Assembly: GCF_000153025.1 (NCBI RefSeq)
Contig: NZ_CH672433.1
Location: 479,456 to 543,455 of the forward strand
Direction of reading: 5' to 3'
Length of the DNA: 64,000 nucleotides
Origin: Marinomonas sp. MED121
Lineage (GTDB): Bacteria; Pseudomonadota; Gammaproteobacteria; Pseudomonadales; Marinomonadaceae
The notes below the pieces were generated by a model. It did not search any database. It saw nothing but the letters and a program-made list of their open reading frames with translations, and was not told the DNA's origin. A program made the translations under genes and the position numbers. Shown here piece after piece: positions 1 to 10,180 of this stretch (positions are counted from its first letter, which is position 1; every line of letters starts with the position of its first letter).

Positions 1-1881
1 CGCCTCACTTTAAGAAAAACAGGTCAAAATTACAGTGCCTTATGCCCTTTTCACAACGAAAAGAGCCCATCATTTAGTGTCAATCCAGCGAAACAATTCT
101 ACTATTGCTTTGGTTGCGGTGCTGGTGGTAATGCTATCTCCTTTGTCATGGAGAATGACCATCTAGACTTTGTCGAAGCCATAGAGCTATTAGCAAAAGA
201 TGCTGGTATGGAAGTCCCTAGAGAGCAGGGTGCCCCTGATAGATACGAACAAAATGCAGACCTGCTTAATCAATTAACCCAAAGCGCTAGCTTCTTTCAA
301 AAACAACTCATTGAAAATGAACAAAAGACCAAGGCAACAGATTACTTAGCAAAAGAGCGAGGTCTTTCAGGACAAATTGCGAAAGTTTTCGGCCTGGGTT
401 TTGCACCACCTGGTTGGGACAATTTATTACAAACACTGGGTAAAAGTGGCGATCAAAAAGAACAACTTTTATTAGCTGGAATGCTAATTGAAAAGAAGGA
501 TCAAGCAGGACACTTTTACGACCGGTTTCGTGATCGCATTATGTTCCCTATCCGTGACTCTAGAGGGCGAGTTATTGCTTTTGGAGGCCGTGCGTTTGGC
601 GATGAAAAACCAAAATACTTAAACTCTCCTGAAACCCCTGTCTTTCAGAAAAGCCAAGAGCTGTATGGCCTTTATGAAGCAAAACAAAATACACAACAGT
701 TGGATCATATTCTTATTGTTGAAGGGTATATGGATGTCATTGTTTTAGCGCAGCATGGCATCACCAATGCCGTTGCAACCCTTGGCACATCTGTCAACAG
801 TAATCACATTAAAAAGCTCTTTAAACTGGTCAGTAAGGTTACGCTTTGTTTCGATGGTGACAAAGCAGGGCGCGCCGCAGCGATTAGAGGTCTAGAAGCA
901 ACACTGCCAGTGATGCAAGACGGCAAGCAAGTACGCTTCTTATTCTTACCTGAAGGCGAAGACCCTGATTCCTTAGTAAGAGATATAGGTAAGGATGCGT
1001 TTACAGAGAAACTTGAAGATTCAAGCTCACTTTCCCATGTTCTTTTCGAGCATGCACGCAACCAAGTAACATTGGCAGATGAAGAAGGCGAAGCGCAATT
1101 TGCCCAAAACGTCATGTCACAAATTCAAGCGTTACCAGAGATCACCTATAAATCCGTTCTTCTTAAGCAATTAGAAGAACAAGCAGGCATAGATACCAGC
1201 AAACTCTCAGCACAAAAGCCCAAATATCAAAGAACAGCAGAACCAGCCCAACAACAGCATTATGATGAAGCCCAGTATACAGATTACGATGATATTCCAT
1301 TACCAGAGCATCTAGCATACGATCATGACGAGCCTCATTACGACTACTCAAGCACACCTGCAGAGACAGGTTATCAAACTAAGAAAAAAAACAGCAAAAA
1401 ATCTTTTGGTAAAGGAAAATGGCAAGACCAGGAGGAACTTCCTCCCCCCATGGCCATAGCACTAACCCAAACAGAACACGCTATTTTATGCCTCTTACTA
1501 CACCCTAATGTTGCAGCCGATATTGAAGTGAGCGAACCACTACTAAGACAACCTGATTTAGACATGCAGATCTTTAGTAAAGTTTGGCGCTTTTTTAACA
1601 AACATAGCGACAAGAACTTAGGACACTTACTTGGAAATTGGCAAAACCAAGAACAAACAGAAAAAATTTATTACCTTTTAAACCACCAAGACGCTCACAC
1701 AAAATCTAAATTAATCAATGCAAAACAAGAGGTTAAAGACATGATTGCGAGCAAAGAAGAAAGCCTAGGTTTAAATAACGCAATTTCACGCTTGAAAAGT
1801 AAGGGTAATGAAACCATAAAGGATAATAACAGCCGCGAAGAACTAAGAAGGCTTATTGAGCAAATGCGCAAGAAGAAGTAA
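1..1881 (+). CDS. dnaG: DNA primase DnaG, 5' end cut off by the window
   Basis: Makes RNA primers for the replication fork, working with the DnaB helicase. The reading frame is open from base 1, so the gene starts upstream; the first in-frame ATG (148) is internal. The CHC2 zinc ribbon is visible in codons 15-39 (CPFH then CFGC). By comparison with E. coli DnaG about 25 N-terminal residues are missing. The Toprim catalytic motifs follow (VEGYMDV near base 720, DGDKAGR near base 855). A low-complexity Gln/Tyr/Asp-rich linker (about 1240-1430) leads to the C-terminal helicase-interaction domain. It precedes rpoD by 110 bases, as in the macromolecular-synthesis operon of many gammaproteobacteria, where rpsU lies upstream of dnaG. 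Confidence 0.98.
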   Translation, partial: RLTLRKTGQNYSALCPFHNEKSPSFSVNPAKQFYYCFGCGAGGNAISFVMENDHLDFVEAIELLAKDAGMEVPREQGAPDRYEQNADLLNQLTQSASFFQKQLIENEQKTKATDYLAKERGLSGQIAKVFGLGFAPPGWDNLLQTLGKSGDQKEQLLLAGMLIEKKDQAGHFYDRFRDRIMFPIRDSRGRVIAFGGRAFGDEKPKYLNSPETPVFQKSQELYGLYEAKQNTQQLDHILIVEGYMDVIVLAQHGITNAVATLGTSVNSNHIKKLFKLVSKVTLCFDGDKAGRAAAIRGLEATLPVMQDGKQVRFLFLPEGEDPDSLVRDIGKDAFTEKLEDSSSLSHVLFEHARNQVTLADEEGEAQFAQNVMSQIQALPEITYKSVLLKQLEEQAGIDTSKLSAQKPKYQRTAEPAQQQHYDEAQYTDYDDIPLPEHLAYDHDEPHYDYSSTPAETGYQTKKKNSKKSFGKGKWQDQEELPPPMAIALTQTEHAILCLLLHPNVAADIEVSEPLLRQPDLDMQIFSKVWRFFNKHSDKNLGHLLGNWQNQEQTEKIYYLLNHQDAHTKSKLINAKQEVKDMIASKEESLGLNNAISRLKSKGNETIKDNNSREELRRLIEQMRKKK

Positions 1882-1939
1882 AACTTGCGATTTTTTGCTC
1901 AGTAAACACTCTATAAATCTAGATAAATCTCATTGATTT

Positions 1940-1948
1940 TGCTATAAT
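1940..1948 (+). promoter_or_regulatory. candidate extended -10 promoter for rpoD
   Basis: The dnaG-rpoD gap contains TGC followed by a perfect TATAAT (1943-1948), the extended -10 pattern TGnTATAAT. No good -35 hexamer is seen 17 bases upstream, which fits an extended -10 promoter. A start near 1955 would give a leader of about 37 bases before the rpoD ATG. Inference from pattern only. Confidence 0.6.
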
Positions 1949-1991
1949 TTACGGCTAATTCTTTCTAACGCATTCTAACATAGGTCGTCTA

Positions 1992-3836
1992 ATGTCAGAC
2001 AATCAACAATCACGCCTCAAAGAGCTGATCGCAAAAGGTAAAGAGCAAGGTTATTTGACCTTTGCCGAAGTTAACGACCACCTCCCTGATGACCTTTCAG
2101 ATCCAGAACAGGTTGAACAAATTATCGCCATGATTAATGACATGGGGATAGTGGTTGGTGAATATGCTCCAGATAAAGAAAACCTTCTTATGGAAGAAGG
2201 CGACTCTACTGATGAAGCTGCAGCAGAAGAAGCTGCCGCCGCACTTGCCGCTGTTGAAGGCGATGTCGCTCGTACTACAGACCCAGTTCGTATGTATATG
2301 CGCGAGATGGGCACAGTCGAGCTACTAACTCGTGCCGGCGAAATCGCAATCGCAAAGCGTATTGAAGAAGGCACACGTGAAGTAATGGCGGCTGTGTCCT
2401 ACTATCCAGGTGCAGTACAAACCCTACTTGACGCTTATGAGAAATCCAAAGAAGAGGAAGGTCGTTTAAGCGATATCTTTAGTGGATTTATCGATGGTGA
2501 TGGCGAAGAACCTGTTTTTGAAGATGCACCACTTGTAGAAGAAGTTTCTGAAGAAGAACTAGATAAGTCTACTGAAGAAAGTGAAGATGGTGATGATGAC
2601 GAAGACGAAGAAGAAACTGATAACGGCCCTGATCCAGAAGAAACAGCACGTCGTTTTGGTGAGATCGAACGTAATCACACAGAACTTCTAGCACTGCTTG
2701 AAAATCACTCACGCCAAGATTCTATTGTTAAAGAAAAGCAAGAAGAGCTAAGCATCTGCTTTGCTCCTATCAAACTTGTTCCAAAAATCTTTGACGATCT
2801 GGTTGATCGTGTTCGTAGCCGCATGGATAAAGTACGCGAACAAGAACGCATCATAATGCAAGTATGTGTTCGTAAAGCAGGCATGCCTCGTACAGAATTC
2901 TTAAAACGCTTCCCAAATAATGAAACCAATATCCAATGGTTCCCTGATCAAATTGCATCAGGTGCAGGCTATGCTGCTGCATTACAGGAAAACGAAGCTG
3001 AGTTCATGCGTAGCCAACGTAAACTTCGTAACATTTCGAAAGATACAGGCCTCACTATTGTTGAACTCAAAGAGATCAACCGACGCATTTCAATTGGCGA
3101 AACCCGCGCTCGTCGTGCCAAGAAAGAAATGGTTGAAGCAAACTTGCGTCTTGTAATCTCTATAGCGAAAAAATACACAAACCGCGGCCTACAATTCTTG
3201 GACCTTATCCAAGAAGGTAATATTGGCTTAATGAAAGCGGTTGATAAATTTGAATACCGTCGCGGTTATAAGTTCTCTACTTATGCTACTTGGTGGATCA
3301 GACAGGCAATCACTCGCTCCATTGCAGACCAAGCAAGAACAATACGTATTCCAGTTCATATGATTGAAACAATCAACAAACTGAATCGTATCTCTCGCCA
3401 AATGCTGCAAGAAATGGGACGCGAAGCAACACCTGAAGAACTAGCCGTTCGCATGGACATGCCTGAAGATAAAATTCGCAAGGTCCTCAAAATTGCCAAA
3501 GAGCCTATCTCAATGGAAACCCCTATTGGTGATGATGAAGACTCTCACCTAGGCGACTTCATTGAGGATGATGGTGCTGAGTCTCCAATTGACACAGCCA
3601 CAATTGAAGGCCTTAGAGAAGCAACAACCAGTGTTTTATCTGGCCTAACAGCACGTGAAGCGAAAGTTTTACGCATGCGTTTTGGTATCGACATGAACAC
3701 TGACCACACGCTTGAAGAAGTAGGTAAGCAGTTTGACGTAACACGTGAACGTATTCGTCAGATTGAAGCCAAAGCCCTTAGAAAACTGCGTCACCCAAGC
3801 CGCTCAGAACATTTGCGCAGCTTCCTTGATGAGTAA
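1992..3836 (+). CDS. rpoD: RNA polymerase sigma-70 factor RpoD
   Basis: Primary sigma factor, 614 residues, the usual length for gammaproteobacteria. Seen in order: region 1.1 at the N-terminus, region 1.2 ([11 protein letters not shown]), a long acidic non-conserved insert (about 2500-2650), region 2 ([23 protein letters not shown]), region 3, and the region 4 helix-turn-helix ([20 protein letters not shown]). An AGG at 1982-1984 sits 7 bases before the ATG. A strong terminator follows directly. Its own extended -10 promoter candidate lies upstream, so it may be transcribed apart from dnaG. Confidence 0.99.
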   Translation: MSDNQQSRLKELIAKGKEQGYLTFAEVNDHLPDDLSDPEQVEQIIAMINDMGIVVGEYAPDKENLLMEEGDSTDEAAAEEAAAALAAVEGDVARTTDPVRMYMREMGTVELLTRAGEIAIAKRIEEGTREVMAAVSYYPGAVQTLLDAYEKSKEEEGRLSDIFSGFIDGDGEEPVFEDAPLVEEVSEEELDKSTEESEDGDDDEDEEETDNGPDPEETARRFGEIERNHTELLALLENHSRQDSIVKEKQEELSICFAPIKLVPKIFDDLVDRVRSRMDKVREQERIIMQVCVRKAGMPRTEFLKRFPNNETNIQWFPDQIASGAGYAAALQENEAEFMRSQRKLRNISKDTGLTIVELKEINRRISIGETRARRAKKEMVEANLRLVISIAKKYTNRGLQFLDLIQEGNIGLMKAVDKFEYRRGYKFSTYATWWIRQAITRSIADQARTIRIPVHMIETINKLNRISRQMLQEMGREATPEELAVRMDMPEDKIRKVLKIAKEPISMETPIGDDEDSHLGDFIEDDGAESPIDTATIEGLREATTSVLSGLTAREAKVLRMRFGIDMNTDHTLEEVGKQFDVTRERIRQIEAKALRKLRHPSRSEHLRSFLDE

Positions 3837-3851
3837 TCTGTAAAGGCATTC

Positions 3852-3881
3852 AAAAAACCGCAGCTTGTCTGCGGTTTTTTT
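3852..3881 (+). terminator. rho-independent terminator after rpoD
   Basis: Stem CCGCAG / CTGCGG with a short CTTGT loop, flanked by six A's and seven T's; it could also work on the minus strand. The rest of the gap to the next gene (3882-4110) is very AT-rich, with no reading frame or clear structure. Confidence 0.9.
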
Positions 3882-4122
3882 ATATCTGATTTTTAATAGA
3901 TAAAGCTAGGCATTTGTCACAAATTTGTCTTAAACTTAAAACATAATAAAACAAGATTAGTCGTTAAGTTGAGTTATATAAAAAGTGAATTAATCTTTAA
4001 TATCAAAGATCTATACACTTTAATAATTTCACAAATGACTAGTTGATCAATCAATTTTAATTTTCAAGGATAAACTAAACACATCGATACATTTAAATAA
4101 TGATTCAATAGGAGTCATGCAT

Positions 4123-5514
4123 ATGGAAAAAGTATTTGTATTAGACACTAACGTTCTACTTCATGATCCACTTGCCATATACGCCTTTGCTGAACATAAA
4201 GTCGTAATCCCAATGACAGTTCTGGAAGAACTGGACATCATCAAAGATAGACGTGATAAAGACGTCAGTCGAGAAGCCAGACTTGCCATAAACACCATAG
4301 ATAAAATTGTCGGTGACGCCAGTCCCAAAGAGTTACAAGCAGGCGTTTCCATTCAAACCACTTCCGCCAACGAATCAAAATTCTCAGGCTGCCTCGCCAT
4401 TTATCCTGATCAGCAAATCAAGCAAAATGACAATATTCCTTTTTTAAACGGCAATCACGATCACGCAAACGACAATCGCATCATCAATGTCGCCTTAAGC
4501 TTACAAGCAACAAACCCTAGGGACTCGGTATGCCTTGTCACTAAAGATATCAATATGCGCATCAAAGCCAAAGGCTCTGGACTTGAAAAAGTTGAGGATT
4601 ACAAAAAAGATAAAGTGCTCGATGATGTCGACTTACTTAGCAAAGGCTATGTCCACTATGAAGGTCAATTTTGGGACACTATAGAAAAAGTAAAAACTGA
4701 AAACCATGGCAGACACACCATTCACCTTCTACCAAGGGATGCCATCGAACAAGTCTTTACCAATATGTTCATTATTGATGACTCAGAGTTTGTTGGATTC
4801 ATATGCAACCTTGACGAGAAATACATCTACTTACTCGACCTTAATCGTGCATCACTTATGCATCAAAGCTTTTGGGGCATCAACCCTCGCAACCTAGAGC
4901 AAGCCATGGCCTTCTATTTACTTCGCCATGAAAACTCAGACTTAATGATAATGACAGGACCCGCAGGGTCAGGTAAGACACTACTAGCACTTGCCTATGC
5001 CTTGCAGGTTAGCATGGAAGAAAAGCGCTTTAGCAAGATCATTGTCGCTCGCTCAACCCCTCCAATGGCAGAAGATATAGGTTTCTTACCAGGTACGGAA
5101 GAAGAGAAGATGGCACCTTGGTTAGCGGCATTTGATGATAATTTAGAAATTTTACATGGGGCAGATGAACACTCAATTAGCAGCATTGACTATGTAAAAC
5201 AAAAAGCCAATATTCAATTTAAATCACTTAACTTTATGAGGGGCCGATCTTTTAATAATGCGCTCATCATAGTAGATGAAGCTCAAGGATTAACTCAGTT
5301 CCAATTAAAATCTATCGTCACTAGAATAGGCAGTAACTCTCGTATTATTGTCCTTGGCAACTTAGCTCAAATTGACAACAAATACATAACACCACTCACA
5401 TCAGGACTAACCTACCTAGTGGAGAAGTGTAAACACTTTAATTACGCCAGCGTCATGCATGTTAATGGTATTGAAAGGAGTCGATTAGCTGAATTTGCGG
5501 AAGAAAATCTATAA
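4123..5514 (+). CDS. PIN domain-PhoH family ATPase (YlaK-like)
   Basis: Two-domain protein of 463 residues. The N-terminal PIN nuclease-like domain carries early acidic residues (VLDTNVLLHDP, LEELD, a later LVTKD). The C-terminal PhoH P-loop ATPase has Walker A GPAGSGKT and Walker B IIVDEAQ. Members are thought to be RNA-linked ATPase/nucleases, but the exact substrate is unknown. Two ATGs lie six bases apart (4117 and 4123). GGAG at 4111-4114 is only 2 bases from the first but 8 from the second, so 4123 (MEKVFVLDTN) is the better start. Single gene between two terminators. Confidence 0.93.
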   Translation: MEKVFVLDTNVLLHDPLAIYAFAEHKVVIPMTVLEELDIIKDRRDKDVSREARLAINTIDKIVGDASPKELQAGVSIQTTSANESKFSGCLAIYPDQQIKQNDNIPFLNGNHDHANDNRIINVALSLQATNPRDSVCLVTKDINMRIKAKGSGLEKVEDYKKDKVLDDVDLLSKGYVHYEGQFWDTIEKVKTENHGRHTIHLLPRDAIEQVFTNMFIIDDSEFVGFICNLDEKYIYLLDLNRASLMHQSFWGINPRNLEQAMAFYLLRHENSDLMIMTGPAGSGKTLLALAYALQVSMEEKRFSKIIVARSTPPMAEDIGFLPGTEEEKMAPWLAAFDDNLEILHGADEHSISSIDYVKQKANIQFKSLNFMRGRSFNNALIIVDEAQGLTQFQLKSIVTRIGSNSRIIVLGNLAQIDNKYITPLTSGLTYLVEKCKHFNYASVMHVNGIERSRLAEFAEENL

Positions 5515-5535
5515 CCAATATAACGGGTAAACCAT

Positions 5536-5567
5536 AAAAAAGGGAAGCCATTTGGCCTCCCTTTTTT
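5536..5567. terminator. bidirectional terminator between the PhoH-like gene and eda
   Basis: A-run, GGGAAGCC / GGCCTCCC stem with one wobble or mismatch and an ATTT loop, then a T-run. It lies between convergent genes and has A and T tracts on both sides, so it can end both transcripts. Confidence 0.88.
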
Positions 5568-5583
5568 AGTAAAAAAAATAATA

Positions 5584-6204
5584 CTAAAGCTGTTTAGCCA
5601 AAGCCGTTATTTCATCCCACTTACCTGCTTCAATAAGGTCTTTTGGCACTATCCATGATCCGCCCACACACAGAACATTCGGCAAGGCCAAATACTCTTT
5701 ATAATTAGCAGGGCTAATACCACCAGTAGGGCAAAAGCTAATATCAGAAAGAGGACCAGCAAATGCCTTCAACGCTTTCACACCACCATTAATTTCAGCT
5801 GGGAAAAACTTAAAGTGATCATAGCCATATTCAATCCCTAAAAGGATATCTGAAATAGTCGCAACCGCAGGCAAATAAGGCACATCGTATTCCTTACCAA
5901 CAGCCAATAGATCAGGCGTCATTCCAGGGCTAATAATAAACTGAGAGCCAGCTTCAACCGCTTTAACGTATTGTTCACGAGTACAAACCGTACCAGCACC
6001 TACAATTGCTTCTGGTACCAGCTCTCTCAAAGCTGCAATCGCATCCAACGCAGCCTCGGTTCTAAGAGTCACCTCTAATACAGGCACGCCACCTGCCACT
6101 AAGGCCTTACCCAAATTAATGGCTTGCTCTACATTCTCAACCACAATCACAGGTACAACTGGAGTAGAAGTCATTACTTCTCTAGGTGTTAATTGACTCG
6201 CCAT
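5584..6204 (-). CDS. eda: 2-keto-3-deoxy-6-phosphogluconate (KDPG) aldolase
   Basis: Last step of the Entner-Doudoroff pathway: splits KDPG into pyruvate and glyceraldehyde 3-phosphate. Its 206 residues match the family length. Typical segments are visible: [22 protein letters not shown] (the stretch with the catalytic Glu region), FKFFPAE with the Schiff-base lysine, and CPTGGIS. It is the last gene of a glk-zwf-eda operon, 59 bases after zwf, and ends in a shared bidirectional terminator. 6-phosphogluconate dehydratase (edd) is not in the window. Confidence 0.97.
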   Translation of the reverse strand: MASQLTPREVMTSTPVVPVIVVENVEQAINLGKALVAGGVPVLEVTLRTEAALDAIAALRELVPEAIVGAGTVCTREQYVKAVEAGSQFIISPGMTPDLLAVGKEYDVPYLPAVATISDILLGIEYGYDHFKFFPAEINGGVKALKAFAGPLSDISFCPTGGISPANYKEYLALPNVLCVGGSWIVPKDLIEAGKWDEITALAKQL

Positions 6205-6263
6205 TATCTCTATCCTATATAAAATTGTTTGTTAAATATCAAAGCCATTATTTACAACAAGGA

Positions 6264-7742
6264 CTAATAATCATGCCAATTACGACCATCTCGAATTGGC
6301 AATGCCATAGAGGCTGCCGGCCCCCAAGAGCCTGACGCATATTCTTTAGGTCGCTCGCTAGTTTGGCTCCAAGCTTCCATAATGCCATCCACCCATTTCC
6401 AAGCAGCTTCCACCTCGTCATAACGCATAAAGAGTGTTGCATCGTTACGCATAACATCAAGCAATAAACGCTCATAAGCTTCAGGGCTACGTTTATTATG
6501 AAAAGCCTCAGTCAAACTTAAGTTAAGATCAACTGGCTGCAGATTCATACCTTCGCTTGCTCCAGGCACTTTATTCATCACAGTTAAAGAGATTTTTTCT
6601 TCCGGTTGTAAGCGAATAATTAACTGATTTCGTTGCATCTGGCGATTACTTTCATCACTAAAAATACTATGAGGAACCGCTTTATATTGAATAACAATCT
6701 CAGAATAACGCTCACCAAGACGCTTACCTGTTCGCAAGTAAAAAGGAACACCAGCCCAACGCCAGTTATCGATATCAGCCCTTAGGGAGACAAAAGTTTC
6801 CGTTCTTGAATTAGGGTTGCTTCCTTCCTCATCAAAGTAACCCTGTACAGAATTACCATTAACCACACCTTTTGCATACTGACCACGCACCGTCTTAGTA
6901 TAAGCATTGGCGCCAGTAATTGGTCGCAGCGCCTTGAGCACTTTAATTTTTTCATCACGTACAGAGCTTGCATCCATTCTGCCTGGAGGCTCCATTGCGA
7001 CAAGACATAAAAGCTGAACTAGATGGTTTTGCACCATATCACGTAGCGCACCCGCCTTATCGTAATAACCCCAACGCCCTTCAACTCCTACGGTTTCAGA
7101 CACAGTGATTTGTACATTATCAATATGGGCACTATTCCAAAGCGGTTCAAACAAGGTGTTACCAAAACGAATAGCCAACAGGTTCTGAACGGTTTCTTTA
7201 CCTAGATAATGATCTATCCTGAAAACTTGGCTTTCGGTGAAATTCAACTTCACTTCAGTATTAATTGCTCGTGAAGAAACCAAGTCTCTACCTAATGGCT
7301 TTTCAAGCACGACACGCATACGATCTTCATTTAAGCCAACACTCGCAAGCGACGAGCAAATTGGTCCAAATAGATCTGGGGATGTTGCCAGATAAAACAC
7401 CACATCTTTTTTATTTTCGCCAACACCATGTTCATTAAATCGAGAAAAATCAGAGGTTTCTTGTGCATTTACAGAAACATAACTTAAACGCTCCTTAAAT
7501 CTAGGCCAAGTCTCATTATCATCAATACTTGAAGGCACAAATTCATCAAGTGCCTCTCTGACTTTTGCTTGATAATCCTGCGCAGTCATATCACGACGAG
7601 AAGCACCAATAATACGTGTTGTTGGTGTTAATAGACCATCCATATCTAGGTGATAGAGTGCAGGCAGTAATTTACGCATGGCAAGGTCACCACCTCCACC
7701 AAAAATTACCACATCACAATCTTTCAAACGGGAATTACTCAT
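6264..7742 (-). CDS. zwf: glucose-6-phosphate 1-dehydrogenase
   Basis: Oxidises glucose 6-phosphate to 6-phosphogluconolactone with NAD(P)+, feeding the Entner-Doudoroff and pentose phosphate routes. The nucleotide-binding motif is FGGGGDLAMRKL and the substrate/catalytic motif RIDHYLGKE is present. I chose the ATG at 7742 (MSNSRLKD, 492 residues): GGAG lies about 8 bases upstream and the product has the family length. Starts further upstream would run inside glk. The gene begins 12 bases after the glk stop codon, so the two are probably translationally coupled. No phosphogluconolactonase (pgl) gene lies between zwf and eda, where many relatives have it. Confidence 0.97.
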   Translation of the reverse strand: MSNSRLKDCDVVIFGGGGDLAMRKLLPALYHLDMDGLLTPTTRIIGASRRDMTAQDYQAKVREALDEFVPSSIDDNETWPRFKERLSYVSVNAQETSDFSRFNEHGVGENKKDVVFYLATSPDLFGPICSSLASVGLNEDRMRVVLEKPLGRDLVSSRAINTEVKLNFTESQVFRIDHYLGKETVQNLLAIRFGNTLFEPLWNSAHIDNVQITVSETVGVEGRWGYYDKAGALRDMVQNHLVQLLCLVAMEPPGRMDASSVRDEKIKVLKALRPITGANAYTKTVRGQYAKGVVNGNSVQGYFDEEGSNPNSRTETFVSLRADIDNWRWAGVPFYLRTGKRLGERYSEIVIQYKAVPHSIFSDESNRQMQRNQLIIRLQPEEKISLTVMNKVPGASEGMNLQPVDLNLSLTEAFHNKRSPEAYERLLLDVMRNDATLFMRYDEVEAAWKWVDGIMEAWSQTSERPKEYASGSWGPAASMALPIRDGRNWHDY

Positions 7743-7753
7743 TACTTTCTCCA

Positions 7754-8722
7754 TTATTTGGTGCTTTTCACTAGATATGAAGCGTATTTTGCACAACCAA
7801 TTAAGCCAGGGTGCTCAGCTGTCACGACGAATGTCGGAATGGCACTCACTAGATGGCGCATACGCCCTTTTTCTTCTAATGCTTGACGAAACCCACTTTC
7901 TATAAAAGCGTTAATATATCGAGGGATAATACCACCGGCGATGTATACCCCTCCGCGTGATTCCACACTTAAAATCAAATCACCAATGACACGACCCAAG
8001 TAAACGAAAAACTGCTCCATGCAAGCAACCGCTAAAGGTTCTTTTGCGTTAAACGCCTCGCCAATTTGCGGGGCAGATAAACGCTCTTCTTTACCGGCTT
8101 TATGCGCTAACGCAGCATAGATATTTTCCATCCCCATACCGGATAGAACACGTTCTGCAGACACCCTATGATGGCGCTCACGCAAATAAGATAAGATATA
8201 GTCTTCTTGTTCGTTACAGCTAGTTAAATCAACGTGACCACCCTCCCCTGGCAATACATAGCTAATATCTGCTTGAGGAACAACGCAGGCTACACCAAGT
8301 CCGGTACCTGCCCCCACCACCCAAGCAGGCTGCTGAGTATCCACAACGCCTTCACCAACAGCCACTAAATCATCTTGCTTTAATACATCTAATGAATGAC
8401 CTATTGCATCAAAATCATTTAACAGAGCCAGTTTTTTCTCTGGGCCAAAGTAAGCAACCAGATCATCACGAGTGAACTGCCAATTATTATTTGAAAAACG
8501 AATAACGGGCTGATTAACTGGGCCTGCAATCGCAAGCACAATAGCGGATAGTGACTCGATTGAAACACTGACTTTGGAGAGGTATTTATCTAACGCTAAG
8601 AATAAAGTGTCAAACTCTTTACAGGGCAACACTTGAATCTCTTGTACTAAGGTGTCACCAATAGGAGATAATGCAAAACGCGCATTCGTTCCACCTAAAT
8701 CAGCAATAAGTGCATAAGACAT
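7754..8722 (-). CDS. glk: glucokinase
   Basis: ATP-dependent phosphorylation of glucose to glucose 6-phosphate, 322 residues. Seen: N-terminal phosphate-binding loop ADLGGTNARFAL, catalytic region LLNDFDA, the ATP-site GAGTGLGVA, the GEGGHVDL substrate segment and the late EHPGLIG motif of bacterial Glk. First gene of the glk-zwf-eda operon. Together the three genes take glucose through phosphorylation and the entry and exit steps of the Entner-Doudoroff pathway, with Pgl and Edd supplied from elsewhere. Confidence 0.97.
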   Translation of the reverse strand: MSYALIADLGGTNARFALSPIGDTLVQEIQVLPCKEFDTLFLALDKYLSKVSVSIESLSAIVLAIAGPVNQPVIRFSNNNWQFTRDDLVAYFGPEKKLALLNDFDAIGHSLDVLKQDDLVAVGEGVVDTQQPAWVVGAGTGLGVACVVPQADISYVLPGEGGHVDLTSCNEQEDYILSYLRERHHRVSAERVLSGMGMENIYAALAHKAGKEERLSAPQIGEAFNAKEPLAVACMEQFFVYLGRVIGDLILSVESRGGVYIAGGIIPRYINAFIESGFRQALEEKGRMRHLVSAIPTFVVTAEHPGLIGCAKYASYLVKSTK

Positions 8723-8823
8723 AACTTGACTCGATCTAAATTTAATGAAATTTTACTACACAATTTCATTAAAAAACATACAAAAAAAGGAATATTGACA
8801 AGAATAATGTAATAAAATTACAT

Positions 8824-9888
8824 TTATTTAAGACGATTTAAAAACTTGAAAACTTTCGTCGGCACCGAACGCTTACGGTTGTTTTTATAATCATATAAGC
8901 GCTCATCAGCAAGTTTCAAAAGCTGCTTATAGTTACTCACTTTATCTGAATGCACACTCGCACCACCAAAGCTTATGGTGATTGGCACTAGATTCGATTT
9001 ATAGTGCAAAGGATTTGATTGCAGATATTCGTGCAGAGACTCAGCTATTTGCAAACCATGATCCAATGCTTTTCCTGGCAAAACAAATACAAACTCATCG
9101 CCAGCAAATCGAAAAGCTAAGCCTTGCTTATGCACATGTTTAAGCAAACGCTTCGCGATATATTCTAACACTTCATCACCACAGTTATGACCAAGAGTGT
9201 CATTAATAGATTTAAACGCATCACAATCAAGGAAAACAACAGTAAGGTCGCGTGACTCTTGCCTTGCCCGCTGAAACTCTCGATCTAACATAAGCTCCAA
9301 TTGTCGACGGTTAAGCAAACCGGTCAAAGAGTCTCGAGTTGCTAGATATTCCAGCTTCTCTCTCGCTGTCACATTACTTAAGCAGATTGATATTTTTATA
9401 GCGAGTTGATCTAGCAAAAAAGTATCTTTAAGCAGAGGGTCATATCTTTCTTTAGTGGCGTCAGCCTGACAAAACAACCCAACCAAAGCACCATCTATGG
9501 TAAGTGGAGAAATAGCTAAGGAGTGCACTATGTCACGATAGATAGGTGGAATGATCGCCTGACAAACACTAATATCGTCATTCACCAGAATGGTTTTAGC
9601 GGAGGATTTAATCACATCAATCATATGTACTCGGCGTGAGAACATAACACGATCGCGCAAGTTTGGAGTGCGTTCAAGACTTTCCATCAAATGTGATAAG
9701 GGCGCTTCATTAATTAAGTTCACCCACACATAAGGCACATTAAATTGCTTTTGCACCTCCTTTGTTAAAGTAGAAACAAACTGATCACAACGTCCAATCG
9801 ATAAAATGCAGCGCTCTATTTCAAAGAACTTACGAGCGATTAACTCGTTCTCTCTAACATTTTCAATCAATTGGTTGATATCTTGCAT
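8824..9888 (-). CDS. diguanylate cyclase with N-terminal GAF/DUF484-like domain
   Basis: 354 residues with no membrane segment, so cytoplasmic. Residues about 1-175 resemble a DUF484/GAF sensor domain. Residues about 180-345 are a GGDEF domain: TRDSLTGLLNRR at its start, the FLDCDAFKSIND metal/substrate strand, and an active-site signature AGDEF (262-266), an accepted variant of GGDEF. The position of the RxxD inhibitory site reads HKQG, so product inhibition through the I-site is not expected. Predicted role is synthesis of cyclic di-GMP in response to an unknown signal. It stands alone, in the same direction as glk. Confidence 0.92.
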   Translation of the reverse strand: MQDINQLIENVRENELIARKFFEIERCILSIGRCDQFVSTLTKEVQKQFNVPYVWVNLINEAPLSHLMESLERTPNLRDRVMFSRRVHMIDVIKSSAKTILVNDDISVCQAIIPPIYRDIVHSLAISPLTIDGALVGLFCQADATKERYDPLLKDTFLLDQLAIKISICLSNVTAREKLEYLATRDSLTGLLNRRQLELMLDREFQRARQESRDLTVVFLDCDAFKSINDTLGHNCGDEVLEYIAKRLLKHVHKQGLAFRFAGDEFVFVLPGKALDHGLQIAESLHEYLQSNPLHYKSNLVPITISFGGASVHSDKVSNYKQLLKLADERLYDYKNNRKRSVPTKVFKFLNRLK

Positions 9889-10168
9889 TTATGCTTCCAG
9901 CTATAAACCTCTACAAAAGGCACTATAAAAGATTGCTATGAACAATTCATTAAACTAACAAGCTTTCAAATCAATCAGATATTGCTAGCAGTTTAAACTA
10001 TTAAAAAGCGACTACTCTCATACCCCTAGTATATCTCTAGCCTTAAATTAATAAACTTACTTTCTGCAAATACTTGTCTTTAAAACAAATAAACACAATT
10101 AGTAAGGGTTATTTTATAGATTAGGCTAAAGCTTTCTGAGAATTGCTCGATAGATAAGGAAAGAAAAT

Positions 10169-10180
10169 ATGAGTGTTTGA
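10169..10180 (+). other. three-codon leader frame (Met-Ser-Val-stop) abutting the next gene
   Basis: AAGGAAAG (10156-10163) is well placed for the ATG at 10169, which reads only three codons before TGA (10178-10180). The next ATG (10181) follows at once. The 106-residue gene has no ribosome site of its own other than this one, so it may rely on re-initiation. Confidence 0.35.
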
